Origin: Neoroseomonas oryzicola
GTDB lineage: Bacteria; Pseudomonadota; Alphaproteobacteria; Acetobacterales; Acetobacteraceae
Assembly: GCF_012163135.1 (NCBI RefSeq)
Contig: NZ_JAAVUP010000018.1
Span: 1-49,298 of the forward strand
DNA: 49,298 nucleotides
Direction of reading: 5' to 3'
Shown: positions 1 through 7,597 of the stretch, in pieces
How the letters are laid out: each line of letters begins with the position of its first letter
Numbering within the stretch: position 1 is the first letter of the stretch
Translations under genes and position numbers: made by a program
Notes under the pieces: model-generated
The model's database searches: none
What the model saw: the letters and a program-made list of their open reading frames with translations, nothing else
What the model was told of the DNA's origin: nothing

Positions 1-1
1 C

Positions 2-28
2 CGCCGCGTGGAGATCGTCCTCCGCTAA
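2..28 (+). CDS. C-terminal tail of an OmpA-family protein (partial)
   Basis: Only the last eight codons and a TAA stop lie inside the window. They read RRVEIVLR, nearly identical to the RRVEIVIR end of the complete OmpA-family gene that follows. This ending is characteristic of the OmpA C-terminal peptidoglycan-binding domain. I infer a second, tandem OmpA-family gene upstream, separated from the next one by a terminator hairpin. Nothing can be said about its N-terminal part. Confidence 0.6.
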   Translation, partial: RRVEIVLR

Positions 29-59
29 GCGGTCGCGACAGCGACTTCGCCTTCACGGG

Positions 60-84
60 AAGGGGCGCCGAAAGGCGCCCCTTT
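60..84 (+). terminator. Rho-independent terminator after the upstream OmpA-like gene
   Basis: A perfect 8-bp stem (62-69 with 74-81, GGGGCGCC/GGCGCCCC) closes on a GAAA tetraloop. It is extended by an A/T pair on each side and followed by TTT. It lies 32 bases after the stop of the partial upstream gene and before the promoter region of the next gene. Confidence 0.8.
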
Positions 85-89
85 CTGCG

Positions 90-118
90 TTGCAGCACCG
101 CCGTCTCTCCGGCAGAAT
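90..118 (+). promoter_or_regulatory. Possible promoter of the OmpA-family gene
   Basis: TTGCAG at 90-95 and CAGAAT at 113-118 are separated by 17 bases, between the terminator and the gene start at 150. The match to TTGACA/TATAAT is only partial, so this is a suggestion from spacing and position. Confidence 0.3.
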
Positions 119-149
119 TCATTCAACTGTTTGGCGTAAACTTCCCCCG

Positions 150-1283
150 ATGAAGACGGCTGCCTCCCCCCGCCGCCTGGCCCTTGCGATCGCGATCCTC
201 GCCCTTCCGGCGGCCCCGATCCCTGCCCTGGCCCAGGCGCAATTCGTCACCGGTCCCTACGTGGCCGGCGGCGCGGGCGTGAACCTCGTTCCCGACACCG
301 ACCTCAACATCGACCGCTCGCTCTCGGCAGCACTCGGCGCGGCGGGCTATGCGCCCTCGGGCAGCGTCGGGTTCGACATCGGATTCGGCGGCGTGCTCAG
401 CCTCGGCTGGGGCTTCGGCAACGGCCTGCGGACCGAGATCGAAGGATCCTGGCGCAGCAACTCGGTCGAGAGCGTCTCGGGCGTGGCGGGCTGGAGCACC
501 CTCAACGCCTTCGGCGGCCGGCAGGAGAGCTGGGGCGTCATGGGCAACGTGCTGCTCGACCTCGGCATCGTCGGGCCCGTGGTGCCCTATGTCGGCGCCG
601 GCGCCGGCTACATCGTCACCGACTGGTCGGGCGTGCGCGGCGTCGGGCAGAACGGCGCCCTGCGGATGACCGTCGACGACAGCAACGGCCAGTTCGCCTA
701 CCAGGGCATTGCCGGCCTTGCCTTCCCGCTCGACTTCGCGCCCGGCCTGACGCTGACCGCCGAGTACCGCTTCCTCGGCACGCTGCAGCCGCGCCTGCAG
801 GCCCGGTTCGAGAATCCGGCGACGGGCGCGCTGGTCGCCCGCGGCACGATCGAGCCGGACAACTACAACCACTCGCTGCTGCTGGGGCTGCGCTACGCCT
901 TCAGCCGCCCCGCCCCGGCCGCCCCGCCGGCCCCCGCCGCGGCGCCAGCGGCCACCCGCAGCTTCCTCGTCTTCTTCGATTGGAACCGCGCCGACCTGAA
1001 CGAACGCGCCCGGCAGATCGTCGGCGAGGCCGCGCAACAGGCGCGCGCGCAGCGCAGCACGCGCATCGAGGTCGCGGGCCATGCCGACCGCTCCGGCACC
1101 GTGCAGTACAATCAGGTGCTCTCGCGGCGGCGGGCCGAGACGGTCGCGGCCGAGCTCGTGCGCCTCGGCGTCGCGCGGGAGGAGATCACCGTCACCGCCT
1201 TCGGCGAGAGCCAGCCTTTGGTGCCGACCGCCGACGACGTGCGCGAGCCGCAGAACCGCCGCGTCGAGATCGTCATCCGCTGA
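150..1283 (+). CDS. OmpA-family outer-membrane protein
   Basis: This 377-residue protein begins with a clear Sec signal peptide (MKTAASPRR, a hydrophobic stretch, then an ALAQA cleavage region). Residues about 30-250 have the alternating glycine/aromatic pattern of a small Omp25/OmpA-type beta-barrel, ending with strands such as LLLGLRYAF. An Ala/Pro hinge (PAPAAPPAPAAAPAA) leads to a C-terminal OmpA domain of about 105 residues. That domain carries the signature VAGHADRSG...YN..LS.RRA and ends QNRRVEIVIR, which in the family binds peptidoglycan diaminopimelate. I chose the ATG at 150 rather than a TTG at 90 because the signal peptide starts there. The likely role is anchoring the envelope and possibly forming a small pore. 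Its tandem relation to the partial upstream gene suggests a paralog pair. Confidence 0.88.
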   Translation: MKTAASPRRLALAIAILALPAAPIPALAQAQFVTGPYVAGGAGVNLVPDTDLNIDRSLSAALGAAGYAPSGSVGFDIGFGGVLSLGWGFGNGLRTEIEGSWRSNSVESVSGVAGWSTLNAFGGRQESWGVMGNVLLDLGIVGPVVPYVGAGAGYIVTDWSGVRGVGQNGALRMTVDDSNGQFAYQGIAGLAFPLDFAPGLTLTAEYRFLGTLQPRLQARFENPATGALVARGTIEPDNYNHSLLLGLRYAFSRPAPAAPPAPAAAPAATRSFLVFFDWNRADLNERARQIVGEAAQQARAQRSTRIEVAGHADRSGTVQYNQVLSRRRAETVAAELVRLGVAREEITVTAFGESQPLVPTADDVREPQNRRVEIVIR

Positions 1284-1309
1284 CGACACACAGCCCCTGA
1301 AACGCAGAA

Positions 1310-1331
1310 GGGGCGGCCCTGCGGCCGCCCC
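1310..1331. terminator. Hairpin between convergent genes
   Basis: A perfect 9-bp stem (1310-1318 with 1323-1331, GGGGCGGCC/GGCCGCCCC) has a CTGC loop. It lies between the stop of the OmpA-family gene and the stop of the convergent secreted-protein gene. There is no U-tract on either side, so it may act as a bidirectional block or by another mechanism. Confidence 0.5.
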
Positions 1332-1358
1332 CCTGTCCGTCCGTTCCTGATCCGCGGA

Positions 1359-1850
1359 TCAGCGGCGCGAGGCGCGCGCCGCCGGACGCGCCGGCGTCGC
1401 GCCACACTCGCCCGGGGTATAGGACTGCGGGATGTTGCGCTCGGCGGCGAACTTCGCGAGGTCGGAGGACGGCGTCGCCAGCGCCTGGGCGAACAGCGCG
1501 GTCGCGTCGGTGCAGAAGAAGGACCCGGAGCGGATCGCGTCCTCGGAATGCTCGTTCGCCAGCGTGGTATTGAAGGAATCCTGGCGCGTGCGGCCCTGGC
1601 CGCCATAGGTGCGGGTGAAGTGCACCGCGGCGGTGCGGTTCGCATTGGCCAGATCACCGCCGAACCGGCGCATGAACTGGTTGTACGGCTCCGCCTGGCG
1701 GCACTGCAGGGCGCTGACCATCAGGTAGCTCTGCAGGGCGCGGACATCGAGCGCGGAGCGCTCTTCCGGCCGCAGGCAGCCATCCGCCAGGGCAGGCCCG
1801 GCGATGGCGATGCCGCAGATCGCGGCGATGAAGGTACGGGTCTTGGTCAT
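1359..1850 (-). CDS. Small secreted protein of unknown function
   Basis: I do not recognise this 163-residue protein. It has a good Sec signal peptide (MTKTRTF, hydrophobic core, cleavage near ALA-DG at residues 21-24). The mature part has four cysteines at about positions 25, 50, 113 and 149, which could form two disulfides in the periplasm. It ends in an Ala/Pro/Arg-rich tail (TPARPAARASRR). No catalytic motif is apparent and it is not a lipoprotein. It stands alone, convergent with the OmpA-family gene and 185 bases downstream of the COQ9-family gene on the same strand. The signal peptide and start are well supported; the function is unknown. Confidence 0.72.
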   Translation of the reverse strand: MTKTRTFIAAICGIAIAGPALADGCLRPEERSALDVRALQSYLMVSALQCRQAEPYNQFMRRFGGDLANANRTAAVHFTRTYGGQGRTRQDSFNTTLANEHSEDAIRSGSFFCTDATALFAQALATPSSDLAKFAAERNIPQSYTPGECGATPARPAARASRR

Positions 1851-2035
1851 GGGCGCCGGGCGCTCCCTGTCACGATGGAACGGGCCCGGCGCATCGCCCG
1901 ACTCCCGCGGGCGCCACGACAGGACTCCTGATCGCGCTCATTACCGCGCGACCGCGCTCGGGGGAATCGGAATTTTGTTTCAATCGCCAGCGGAACCAAG
2001 TGGTTGCGTGCCGCCGTGAAGACGGCGCCGCAAGG

Positions 2036-2638
2036 TCAAGCCGCGCGGCGCTCCGTGAGGCGCTTCCGGCAGCGCCCGAAGCGGGCCAGCCCTTCCAGGC
2101 GGCGGTCGAGGAAGTCGAGCGCGGGGCCGATATCCTCCGAATCGTCGCGCAGCCAGAAGGCCAGGGTGGCGCCGTAGATCGCCGCGAGGCTCGCCCGCCG
2201 CGTGTACCAGGAGAAATCCGCCGAGTGGTCCCCGGCCGCATGCCAGATGGCGCTCGCGCTCCGCGCCGCGGTGCGCAGCCCGAGCGGCACGTTCCAGGGC
2301 AGCGCGAGCATCGCCATGGCCTGGCGCAGCGCGTCCTTGTGCGGCGCCGCCAGGCGCAGCCGCGCGGCGACCAGCGCGCGGATGCGGTCGGGCGTGCGCA
2401 GCCCCGCGAGGTCGCCCGCGACCGCGGCCATTTCCCGGTCCGTCAGGTCCAGCCACGCATCGATGGCCGAGACCGCGCCGCGCGGAAAGAGGAACTCGAC
2501 ATCCTCCGGCGCCATGCCGGCATCGGCGAGGCCCGCTGCGATGGCGCGGCGCGACCAGCCCATCGCGGGTACCAGGGGCAGGATCGCCCGCAGCGCGGCG
2601 TCGCGGGCCGGGCGGTCGGCTTCGGTCAGGGTGGTCAT
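2036..2638 (-). CDS. COQ9-family ubiquinone biosynthesis protein
   Basis: This 200-residue protein matches the COQ9 family in length and layout: a TetR-like N-terminal helix set (RDAALRAILPLVPAMGWSRR) followed by the lipid-binding region. The central and C-terminal stretches contain the family features VRALVAARLRL, ALPWNVPLGL, the HAAGDHSADFSWYTRR patch and DRRLEGLARFGR. In eukaryotes COQ9 binds a lipid and presents the quinone intermediate to the COQ7 hydroxylase; a corresponding role in this cell is inferred. Its ATG overlaps the TGA of the deformylase gene (ATGA, 2635-2638), so translation of the two is probably coupled. Confidence 0.85.
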   Translation of the reverse strand: MTTLTEADRPARDAALRAILPLVPAMGWSRRAIAAGLADAGMAPEDVEFLFPRGAVSAIDAWLDLTDREMAAVAGDLAGLRTPDRIRALVAARLRLAAPHKDALRQAMAMLALPWNVPLGLRTAARSASAIWHAAGDHSADFSWYTRRASLAAIYGATLAFWLRDDSEDIGPALDFLDRRLEGLARFGRCRKRLTERRAA

Positions 2639-3150
2639 GTGTCCTCCTTCGCCGTGCGGGCCTGGGCGCGAGCGAGTTCCTCGACGAAGCCGAACTGCCC
2701 GAGATCCTCCATCCGCATCGGATAGAGCACGCCGTCCAGGTGGTCGGTCTCGTGCTGCATGACACGGGCGACGATGCCGGCGGCCTCGCCTTCGATCTCC
2801 CGGCCATCCATGTCGATGCCGCTGAAGCGCAGCCGGGAAGCCCGCCGCACCGCCCCGCGCAGGCCGGGGATGGACAGGCAGCCTTCCCAGGCGAGGTCCG
2901 TCTCCTCCCCCACCTGCTCGAGTTCCGGGTTGATCAGGGCCGAGACTCCCCCTGCCCCGGTCCGCCAGACGAACAGGCGCAGCGGCACATGGACCTGCGG
3001 GGCGGCGAGGCCGATGCCCCCGGCATCCTCCATCGTTTCGGCCATGTCGGCGATCAGGCGCCGGATCTCGGGCGCGGTGGGGTCCGCGACCTCCTCCGCG
3101 CGGCCGAGGAGGACGGGGTGGCCCATGCGGGCGATCTTGAGGAGGGCCAT
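2635..3150 (-). CDS. def: Peptide deformylase
   Basis: This enzyme removes the N-formyl group from nascent proteins at the ribosome exit, using a metal ion (usually Fe2+). All three family motifs are present: GGIGLAAPQ (residues 44-52), EGCLS (89-93, metal-binding Cys91) and HETDH (133-137, two metal-binding His and catalytic Glu134). I use the ATG at 3150, giving MALLKIARMGHP, which is typical of deformylases and is preceded by CGGAG at suitable spacing. An earlier in-frame start at 3189 would add 13 atypical residues. The stop overlaps the start of the COQ9-family gene. The product is 171 residues, the usual length. Many bacteria carry deformylase next to fmt; here it is not. Confidence 0.95.
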   Translation of the reverse strand: MALLKIARMGHPVLLGRAEEVADPTAPEIRRLIADMAETMEDAGGIGLAAPQVHVPLRLFVWRTGAGGVSALINPELEQVGEETDLAWEGCLSIPGLRGAVRRASRLRFSGIDMDGREIEGEAAGIVARVMQHETDHLDGVLYPMRMEDLGQFGFVEELARAQARTAKEDT

Positions 3151-3260
3151 GACGCTCCGAGGGGCGAAAAACGGTTGCGCAGCACACATATAGGGGCCTC
3201 GGGGCGCATGCGAGGGCTTCCGGCGCGTTACGAATCCATGCTACACGCTGCCGCGAAGCG

Positions 3261-3276
3261 GACCGGGTGACCGGTC
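3261..3276 (+). other. Small hairpin in the rpsU leader
   Basis: GACCGG (3261-3266) pairs with CCGGTC (3271-3276) around a GTGA loop. It lies about 50 bases upstream of the rpsU start. It could be a leader structure affecting rpsU expression, but six base pairs in GC-rich DNA is weak support. Confidence 0.25.
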
Positions 3277-3328
3277 GCGCCCGATTTCGTGCTTTCTGAA
3301 ACCCAGTTCGCGCAGGAGGTTGCGCCGC

Positions 3329-3532
3329 GTGCAAGTCGTCGTTCGTGACAACAATATCGACCAGGCGCTGAAGGCGCTGAAGAAGAAGCTGCAGCGGGAA
3401 GGTGTGTTCCGCGAGATGAAGCTTCGCCGGCACTACGAGAAGCCGTCCGAGCGCCGTGCGCGCGAGGCCGCCGAGGCCGTCCGCCGCGCCCGCAAGGTCG
3501 AGCGCAAGCGCCTGGAGCGCGAGGGCTTCTGA
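3329..3532 (+). CDS. rpsU: 30S ribosomal protein bS21
   Basis: bS21 is a small basic protein near the 30S platform that helps initiation on structured mRNAs. The 67-residue product shows the expected pattern: [39 protein letters not shown], then an Arg/Lys-rich helix ending KRLEREGF. I place the start at GTG 3329 because AGGAGG (3314-3319) sits nine bases upstream and the protein then begins MQVVVRDNN, as in relatives. A TTG at 3320 is in frame but touches the Shine-Dalgarno sequence. The gene is monocistronic and divergent from deformylase. Confidence 0.96.
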   Translation: MQVVVRDNNIDQALKALKKKLQREGVFREMKLRRHYEKPSERRAREAAEAVRRARKVERKRLEREGF

Positions 3533-3543
3533 AGCCCTGACCG

Positions 3544-3562
3544 CCGCCCCGGACCGGGGCGG
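3544..3562 (+). terminator. GC-rich palindrome after rpsU
   Basis: CCGCCCCGG (3544-3552) and CCGGGGCGG (3554-3562) form a near-perfect palindrome just after the rpsU stop. There is no U-run downstream. Position suggests a terminator or 3' stabiliser for the rpsU transcript. Confidence 0.45.
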
Positions 3563-3673
3563 CCCCGAGGCACAAGCCGCGGCGTGGGGGATGCCCCGCG
3601 GACCGCGGTTTTTGCTGTTCCAGCCCTGGCATGGACGTTGCCTGCCCCTGGTCCGCAAACCAGGAGCCCGCCC

Positions 3674-4354
3674 TTGCCCCGCACCATCACCCTGCCCGCC
3701 CGCCCCGAGCCCATCACCGTCACCGTCGAGGAGACGGCGCTGGTGATCGTGGACATGCAGAACGCCTACCTCTCCAAGGGCGGATACATCGACCTGGTGG
3801 GGTTCGACGTCTCCGGCGCCCCGCCGGTCATCGAGGAGACGGCCCGCATCGCCGCGGCCTGCCGCGCCGCGGGCCTTCCCGTCATCTACCTGCAGAACGG
3901 CTTCTCGCCGGACCAGCGGGAGGCGCCGCCCTCCGCCCCCGTCTGGCACAAGTCGAACGCGCTGAAGTTCATGCGCGCCAACGAGGCCTATGCCGGCCGA
4001 TTGATCACCCACGGCACCTGGGACCACGAGATCGTCCCCGAGCTCGCCCCTCAGCCAGGCGACATCGTGGTGCCGAAGGCGCGCTATTCGGGCTTCGCGG
4101 GCACCACGCTCGAACAGGTGCTGTCGTCGCGGCGCATCCGCACCCTGCTGGTCTGCGGCGTGGCGTCGAATGTCTGCGTCGAGAGCACGATCCGCGACGC
4201 GTACCACCGGGAGTTCTTCCCCGTCATGCTGACGGACGCGACCATGGCGGCGGGGCCGGGCCAGCAGCAGGCCACGGAATTCAACGTCGAGCACTTCTTC
4301 GGGTGGCTGAGCAGCGGCGCCGAACTGAGGGCCGCGCTGATGGCGAACGCCTGA
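3674..4354 (+). CDS. rutB: RutB-like ureidoacrylate amidohydrolase (isochorismatase family)
   Basis: The protein resembles E. coli RutB along its whole length: ITLPARPEPI at the N-terminus, VDMQNAYLSKGGYIDL, FHKSNALK-like WHKSNALKFM, PQPGDIVVPKARYSGF, then GVASNVCVESTIRDA. The cysteine-hydrolase triad is visible as Asp27, Lys135 and Cys168. RutB hydrolyses (peroxy)ureidoacrylate in the Rut pathway of uracil degradation. I start at TTG 3674 because AGGAG (3662-3666) is seven bases upstream and the 226-residue product then matches the family N-terminus; a longer reading from 3584 adds a Pro-rich extension. No other rut gene is visible in this window, so the substrate could be a related carbamoyl compound. 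A large hairpin follows the stop. Confidence 0.87.
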   Translation: MPRTITLPARPEPITVTVEETALVIVDMQNAYLSKGGYIDLVGFDVSGAPPVIEETARIAAACRAAGLPVIYLQNGFSPDQREAPPSAPVWHKSNALKFMRANEAYAGRLITHGTWDHEIVPELAPQPGDIVVPKARYSGFAGTTLEQVLSSRRIRTLLVCGVASNVCVESTIRDAYHREFFPVMLTDATMAAGPGQQQATEFNVEHFFGWLSSGAELRAALMANA

Positions 4355-4364
4355 CAAAAAGCAT

Positions 4365-4384
4365 GGGGGAGGTGAACCTCCCCC
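4365..4384 (+). terminator. Terminator hairpin after rutB
   Basis: A perfect 8-bp stem (4365-4372 with 4377-4384, GGGGGAGG/CCTCCCCC) with a TGAA loop starts 10 bases after the rutB stop. It is the first of three hairpins in the convergent rutB/pntB gap. Confidence 0.65.
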
Positions 4385-4385
4385 A

Positions 4386-4436
4386 GACCCCCTCCCTTCT
4401 TTGATCACTTGGTACCAAAGAATGTGGAGGGGGGTC
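4386..4436. repeat. Two-level inverted repeat in the rutB/pntB gap
   Basis: An inner 7-bp stem (TTCTTTG 4397-4403 with CAAAGAA 4416-4422) is enclosed by an outer C-rich/G-rich stem (about 4386-4395 with 4426-4436, one bulged G). The 12-base loop contains the palindrome GGTACC in part. It resembles an intergenic palindromic unit of unknown role; no second copy was noticed in the window. Confidence 0.45.
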
Positions 4437-4480
4437 CGGTCCCAATGGCGTTGCGGAGCGACGTCACTGGGGGCCCGGTT

Positions 4481-4508
4481 CCGGGGGAGAAGTTCCCTTC
4501 TCCCCCGG
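4481..4508 (-). terminator. Terminator hairpin after pntB
   Basis: A perfect 12-bp stem (4481-4492 with 4497-4508, CCGGGGGAGAAG/CTTCTCCCCCGG) with a 4-base loop lies 6 bases past the pntB stop on the minus strand. No U-tract follows, but position and stem strength support transcription termination of the pnt operon. Confidence 0.65.
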
Positions 4509-4514
4509 CCTTCC

Positions 4515-5921
4515 TTACCTCTGCAGCGCCTGCACGATCTCCTGCGTCACCTTCTTGGCGTCGCCGAAGAGCATCATAGTGTTCGGACGGTAGAACAGCT
4601 CGTTCTCCACGCCGGCATAGCCCGAGGACATGCCGCGCTTGATGAAGAACACCGTCTTGGCGCGCTCCACATCCAGGATCGGCATGCCGTAGATCGCCGA
4701 GGACTTGTCCGTCTTCGCCGCCGGGTTGGTCACGTCGTTGGCGCCGATGACGAAGGCGACGTCGGCATCCGCGAACTCGGGGTTGATCTCCTCGAGTTCG
4801 AACACCTCGTCGTAGGGCACGTTCGCCTCGGCCAGCAGCACGTTCATGTGCCCGGGCATGCGGCCGGCCACGGGGTGGATCGCGTACTTGATCTCCGCCC
4901 CTTCCTTCTTGAGCAGGTCCGCCATCTCGCGCAGCACCTGCTGGGCCTGCGCCACCGCCATGCCGTAGCCCGGCACGACGATGATCTTCTGCGCGTTCTT
5001 CATCATGTAGGCCGCATCTTCCGGCGAGCCCGCCTTGACCGGCGGGCGGTCGCCCGCATCGGCCCCGGCCGCGGCCGTGCCGCCCTCGGACCCGAACCCG
5101 CCCAGCAGCACGTTGATGATGCTGCGGTTCATGCCCTTGCACATGATGTAGGACAGGATGGCGCCCGACGCACCGACCAGCGCGCCGGTCACGATCAGCA
5201 GCAGGTTGCCGATGGTGAAGCCGATGCCCGCCGCCGCCCAGCCCGAATAGCTGTTCAGCATGGACACCACGACCGGCATGTCCGCCCCGCCGATCGGGAT
5301 GATCAGCAGGAAGCCGAGCGCGAAGGACAGGATCGCGATCAGCCAGAACAGCACGCCCGAGCCGGTCGCGACGAAGATGATCACGAGCAGCAGGAGCAGC
5401 AGACCGAGCCCGAGGTTCAGCCAGTGCTGCCCGTTGAAGGTGATCGGCGCGCCCGACATCTTCCCCGCGAGCTTCGCGAAGGCGATGACCGAGCCCGAGA
5501 AGGTGATGGCGCCGATGGCCAGGCCGAGCGACATCTCGACCAGCGAAGCGGCCTTGATGTGGCCCCGCGTGCCGATGCCGAAGCTCTCCGGCGCGTAGAA
5601 GGCCGCCGCCGCGACGAAGACGGCCGCCATGCCGACCAGCGAGTGGAAGGCCGCGACCAGCTGCGGCAGCGCGGTCATCTGGATGCGCTGGGCGACGATG
5701 GTGCCGACCGTGCCGCCGATGCCCAGCCCGGCGATGATCAGCACGATGCCGCCGAAGCCCATCCCCTTGGTGAAGAGCGTCGCGACGATGGCGATGCCCA
5801 TGCCGATCATGCCGAACAGGTTGCCCTGCCGGCTGGTCTCGGGGTGGGACAGCCCGCGCAGCGCCAGGATGAAGAGGACCGAGGCGACCAGGTAGGCGAG
5901 GGTCGAGAGCGTGTGGCCCAT
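4515..5921 (-). CDS. pntB: NAD(P) transhydrogenase subunit beta
   Basis: PntB carries most of the proton channel and the NADP(H)-binding domain III of the inner-membrane transhydrogenase, which uses proton-motive force to reduce NADP+ with NADH. The 468-residue product has about eight or nine membrane segments (from TLAYLVASVLFILALRGL onward), then a soluble domain III from about residue 300. That domain shows VVPGYGMAVAQAQ, HPVAGRMPGHMNVLLAEA and VIGANDVTNPAA, all typical NADP-binding signatures. It is the third gene of the pntAA-pntAB-pntB operon with only 4 bases between it and pntAB. Length and motifs are complete. Confidence 0.97.
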   Translation of the reverse strand: MGHTLSTLAYLVASVLFILALRGLSHPETSRQGNLFGMIGMGIAIVATLFTKGMGFGGIVLIIAGLGIGGTVGTIVAQRIQMTALPQLVAAFHSLVGMAAVFVAAAAFYAPESFGIGTRGHIKAASLVEMSLGLAIGAITFSGSVIAFAKLAGKMSGAPITFNGQHWLNLGLGLLLLLLVIIFVATGSGVLFWLIAILSFALGFLLIIPIGGADMPVVVSMLNSYSGWAAAGIGFTIGNLLLIVTGALVGASGAILSYIMCKGMNRSIINVLLGGFGSEGGTAAAGADAGDRPPVKAGSPEDAAYMMKNAQKIIVVPGYGMAVAQAQQVLREMADLLKKEGAEIKYAIHPVAGRMPGHMNVLLAEANVPYDEVFELEEINPEFADADVAFVIGANDVTNPAAKTDKSSAIYGMPILDVERAKTVFFIKRGMSSGYAGVENELFYRPNTMMLFGDAKKVTQEIVQALQR

Positions 5922-5925
5922 CGGC

Positions 5926-6321
5926 TCAGCTCCCCTTCTTCTTGAACATGGCGAGCATGCGCCGCGTCACCATGAAGCCGCCGAAGATGTTCACGGCGGC
6001 GAGCGTCACGGCGAGGAAGCCGAAGATCCGCGCGGCGACCCCGTCCGCCGTGCCGGCCGCGAGGATCGCGCCCACCACGATGACCGAGGAGATGGCGTTG
6101 GTGACGCCCATCAGCGGCGAATGCAGCGCCGGGGTCACGTTCCACACCACGTGATAGCCGACGAAGCAGGCCAGCAGGAAGATCGTCAGCAGGTAGAGGA
6201 AGGGTTCGGCCGCCGCGGCGACCGGGGCGGCAGCCTCGGCCATGCGGCGCGCCTGCTCGGCGAGCTCGAGCGCACGATGCGCCGCGGCTGTCGCCTGGTT
6301 GGCGAGTTCGGTCGGATTCAT
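5926..6321 (-). CDS. pntAB: NAD(P) transhydrogenase subunit alpha, membrane part (alpha-2)
   Basis: This 131-residue protein is the membrane half of the alpha subunit, encoded separately as in Rhodospirillum and other alphaproteobacteria. After an Ala-rich N-terminal helix come about three membrane segments: [35 protein letters not shown] and the [17 protein letters not shown] segment. The ending [14 protein letters not shown] is typical of the family. The pattern [13 protein letters not shown] is a conserved PntA membrane signature. It lies 13 bases downstream of pntAA and 4 bases upstream of pntB, so all three should be co-transcribed. Confidence 0.96.
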   Translation of the reverse strand: MNPTELANQATAAAHRALELAEQARRMAEAAAPVAAAAEPFLYLLTIFLLACFVGYHVVWNVTPALHSPLMGVTNAISSVIVVGAILAAGTADGVAARIFGFLAVTLAAVNIFGGFMVTRRMLAMFKKKGS

Positions 6322-6334
6322 CGTCCCTGCCCCC

Positions 6335-7468
6335 TTACGCCGCCGGCTTCATCAGCGGATGGACCACGGCGCCGCCGCGGGTGAGCGTCACGCCCTTCAC
6401 GATCTCGTCCTCCTCCGGCAGCTTCGGCGCCTTCGCCTCCTTGTCCCAGAAGGTGGACAGGAAGGTGAGGAGGTTGCGCGCATAGAGCGCCGAGGCCGCC
6501 GCCGGCAGGCGCCCGGGCCAGTTGGTGAAGCCCAGTATCTTCACCCCGTTCTCGGTCACCACCATCTCGCCCGGCTGGGTCAGCGCGCAGTTGCCCCCGG
6601 CATCGGCCGCGATGTCCACGATGACCGAACCCGGCTTCATCGAGGCGACCATGGCCGCGGTGACCAGCGTCGGCGCCTTGCGGCCCTGCACCAGGGCGGT
6701 GCAGACCACGACGTCCTGCTTGGCGATGTGGGCGGCCACCACCTCGGCCTGCTTGGCGTAGAACTCGGCCGACAGCTGCTTCGCGTAGCCGCCGGCGGTC
6801 TGGGCGGCCTTGCTCTCCTCGTCCTCGTAGCCGACGAAGGAGGCGCCGAGGGACTTGATCTCCTCCTTCGCCGCGGGCCGGACGTCGGTCGCCGAGACGC
6901 GGCCGCCGAGGCGGCGGGCGGTCGCGATGGCCTGCAGGCCGGCCACGCCCGCGCCCATGATGAAGGCATTGGCGGCGGGCACCGTGCCGGCCGCCGTCAT
7001 CATCATCGGGAAGCCCTTGTCGTAGGCGCCCGCCCCCTCGATCACCGCGCGGTAGCCCGCGAGGTTGGCCTGGGAGGAGAGCACGTCCATCGACTGCGCG
7101 CGGGTGATGCGCGGCAGGAGCTCCATCGAGCAGGCCTCGATCCCGGCCCCGGCATAGCGCCCGGCGGCCTCGGCATCGGCGGCGAGCGTGCCGATCAGCA
7201 GCGCGCCCTTGCCGATGGCGGCGAATTCCTCATCGGTCGGCGCCCGGACCTTGAGGACGATGCCGGCCCCGGCCAGGGCCTCGGCGGCCGAGGCGGCGAG
7301 CGTCGCGCCGGCCTCCGCGTAGGCGGCGTCGGTGATGCCCGAGGCGAGGCCCGCCCCCTGCTCGACCGCGATATCGAGGCCCATGCCGATGTATTTCTTG
7401 ACCGTCTCGGGCGTTGCCGCGACGCGGGTTTCCCCGTTTCGCCGTTCCTTCAGAACCGCAAGCTTCAT
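6335..7468 (-). CDS. pntAA: NAD(P) transhydrogenase subunit alpha, soluble NAD-binding part (alpha-1)
   Basis: This 377-residue protein is domain I, which binds NAD(H) on the cytoplasmic side. It starts [20 protein letters not shown], the hallmark of the PntA/alanine dehydrogenase fold, and contains the Rossmann region [20 protein letters not shown] followed by [13 protein letters not shown]. An Asp-rich mobile loop region follows ([12 protein letters not shown]). It lacks the membrane segments, which are on pntAB. I prefer the ATG at 7468 over an earlier one at 7507 because the family N-terminus begins there and AGGGAG lies upstream. First gene of the pnt operon. Confidence 0.96.
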   Translation of the reverse strand: MKLAVLKERRNGETRVAATPETVKKYIGMGLDIAVEQGAGLASGITDAAYAEAGATLAASAAEALAGAGIVLKVRAPTDEEFAAIGKGALLIGTLAADAEAAGRYAGAGIEACSMELLPRITRAQSMDVLSSQANLAGYRAVIEGAGAYDKGFPMMMTAAGTVPAANAFIMGAGVAGLQAIATARRLGGRVSATDVRPAAKEEIKSLGASFVGYEDEESKAAQTAGGYAKQLSAEFYAKQAEVVAAHIAKQDVVVCTALVQGRKAPTLVTAAMVASMKPGSVIVDIAADAGGNCALTQPGEMVVTENGVKILGFTNWPGRLPAAASALYARNLLTFLSTFWDKEAKAPKLPEEDEIVKGVTLTRGGAVVHPLMKPAA

Positions 7469-7597
7469 GCGGGAGGTCTCCCTGGGCCCGAGTGGTGGGC
7501 TTCGCACCTACAGGGGGCGCAGCGGGGTGTCCAGCATCCTTCCGCGGGGCCGGAACGTTGGGCCGCCACGCCCGGAATCCGAACGCGTCCGGGGCGG

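Noticed and set aside
123..1289. 388-codon open frame opposite the OmpA-family gene
   Set aside because: Arg/Ala/Gly/His-rich shadow of a GC-rich gene with no family features; the plus-strand gene has a signal peptide and OmpA domain.
2639..4408. Long minus-strand extension in frame with the COQ9-family gene
   Set aside because: The open frame continues through def, rpsU and rutB only because stops are rare in GC-rich DNA; the COQ9 start at 2638 fits the family and the ATGA overlap.
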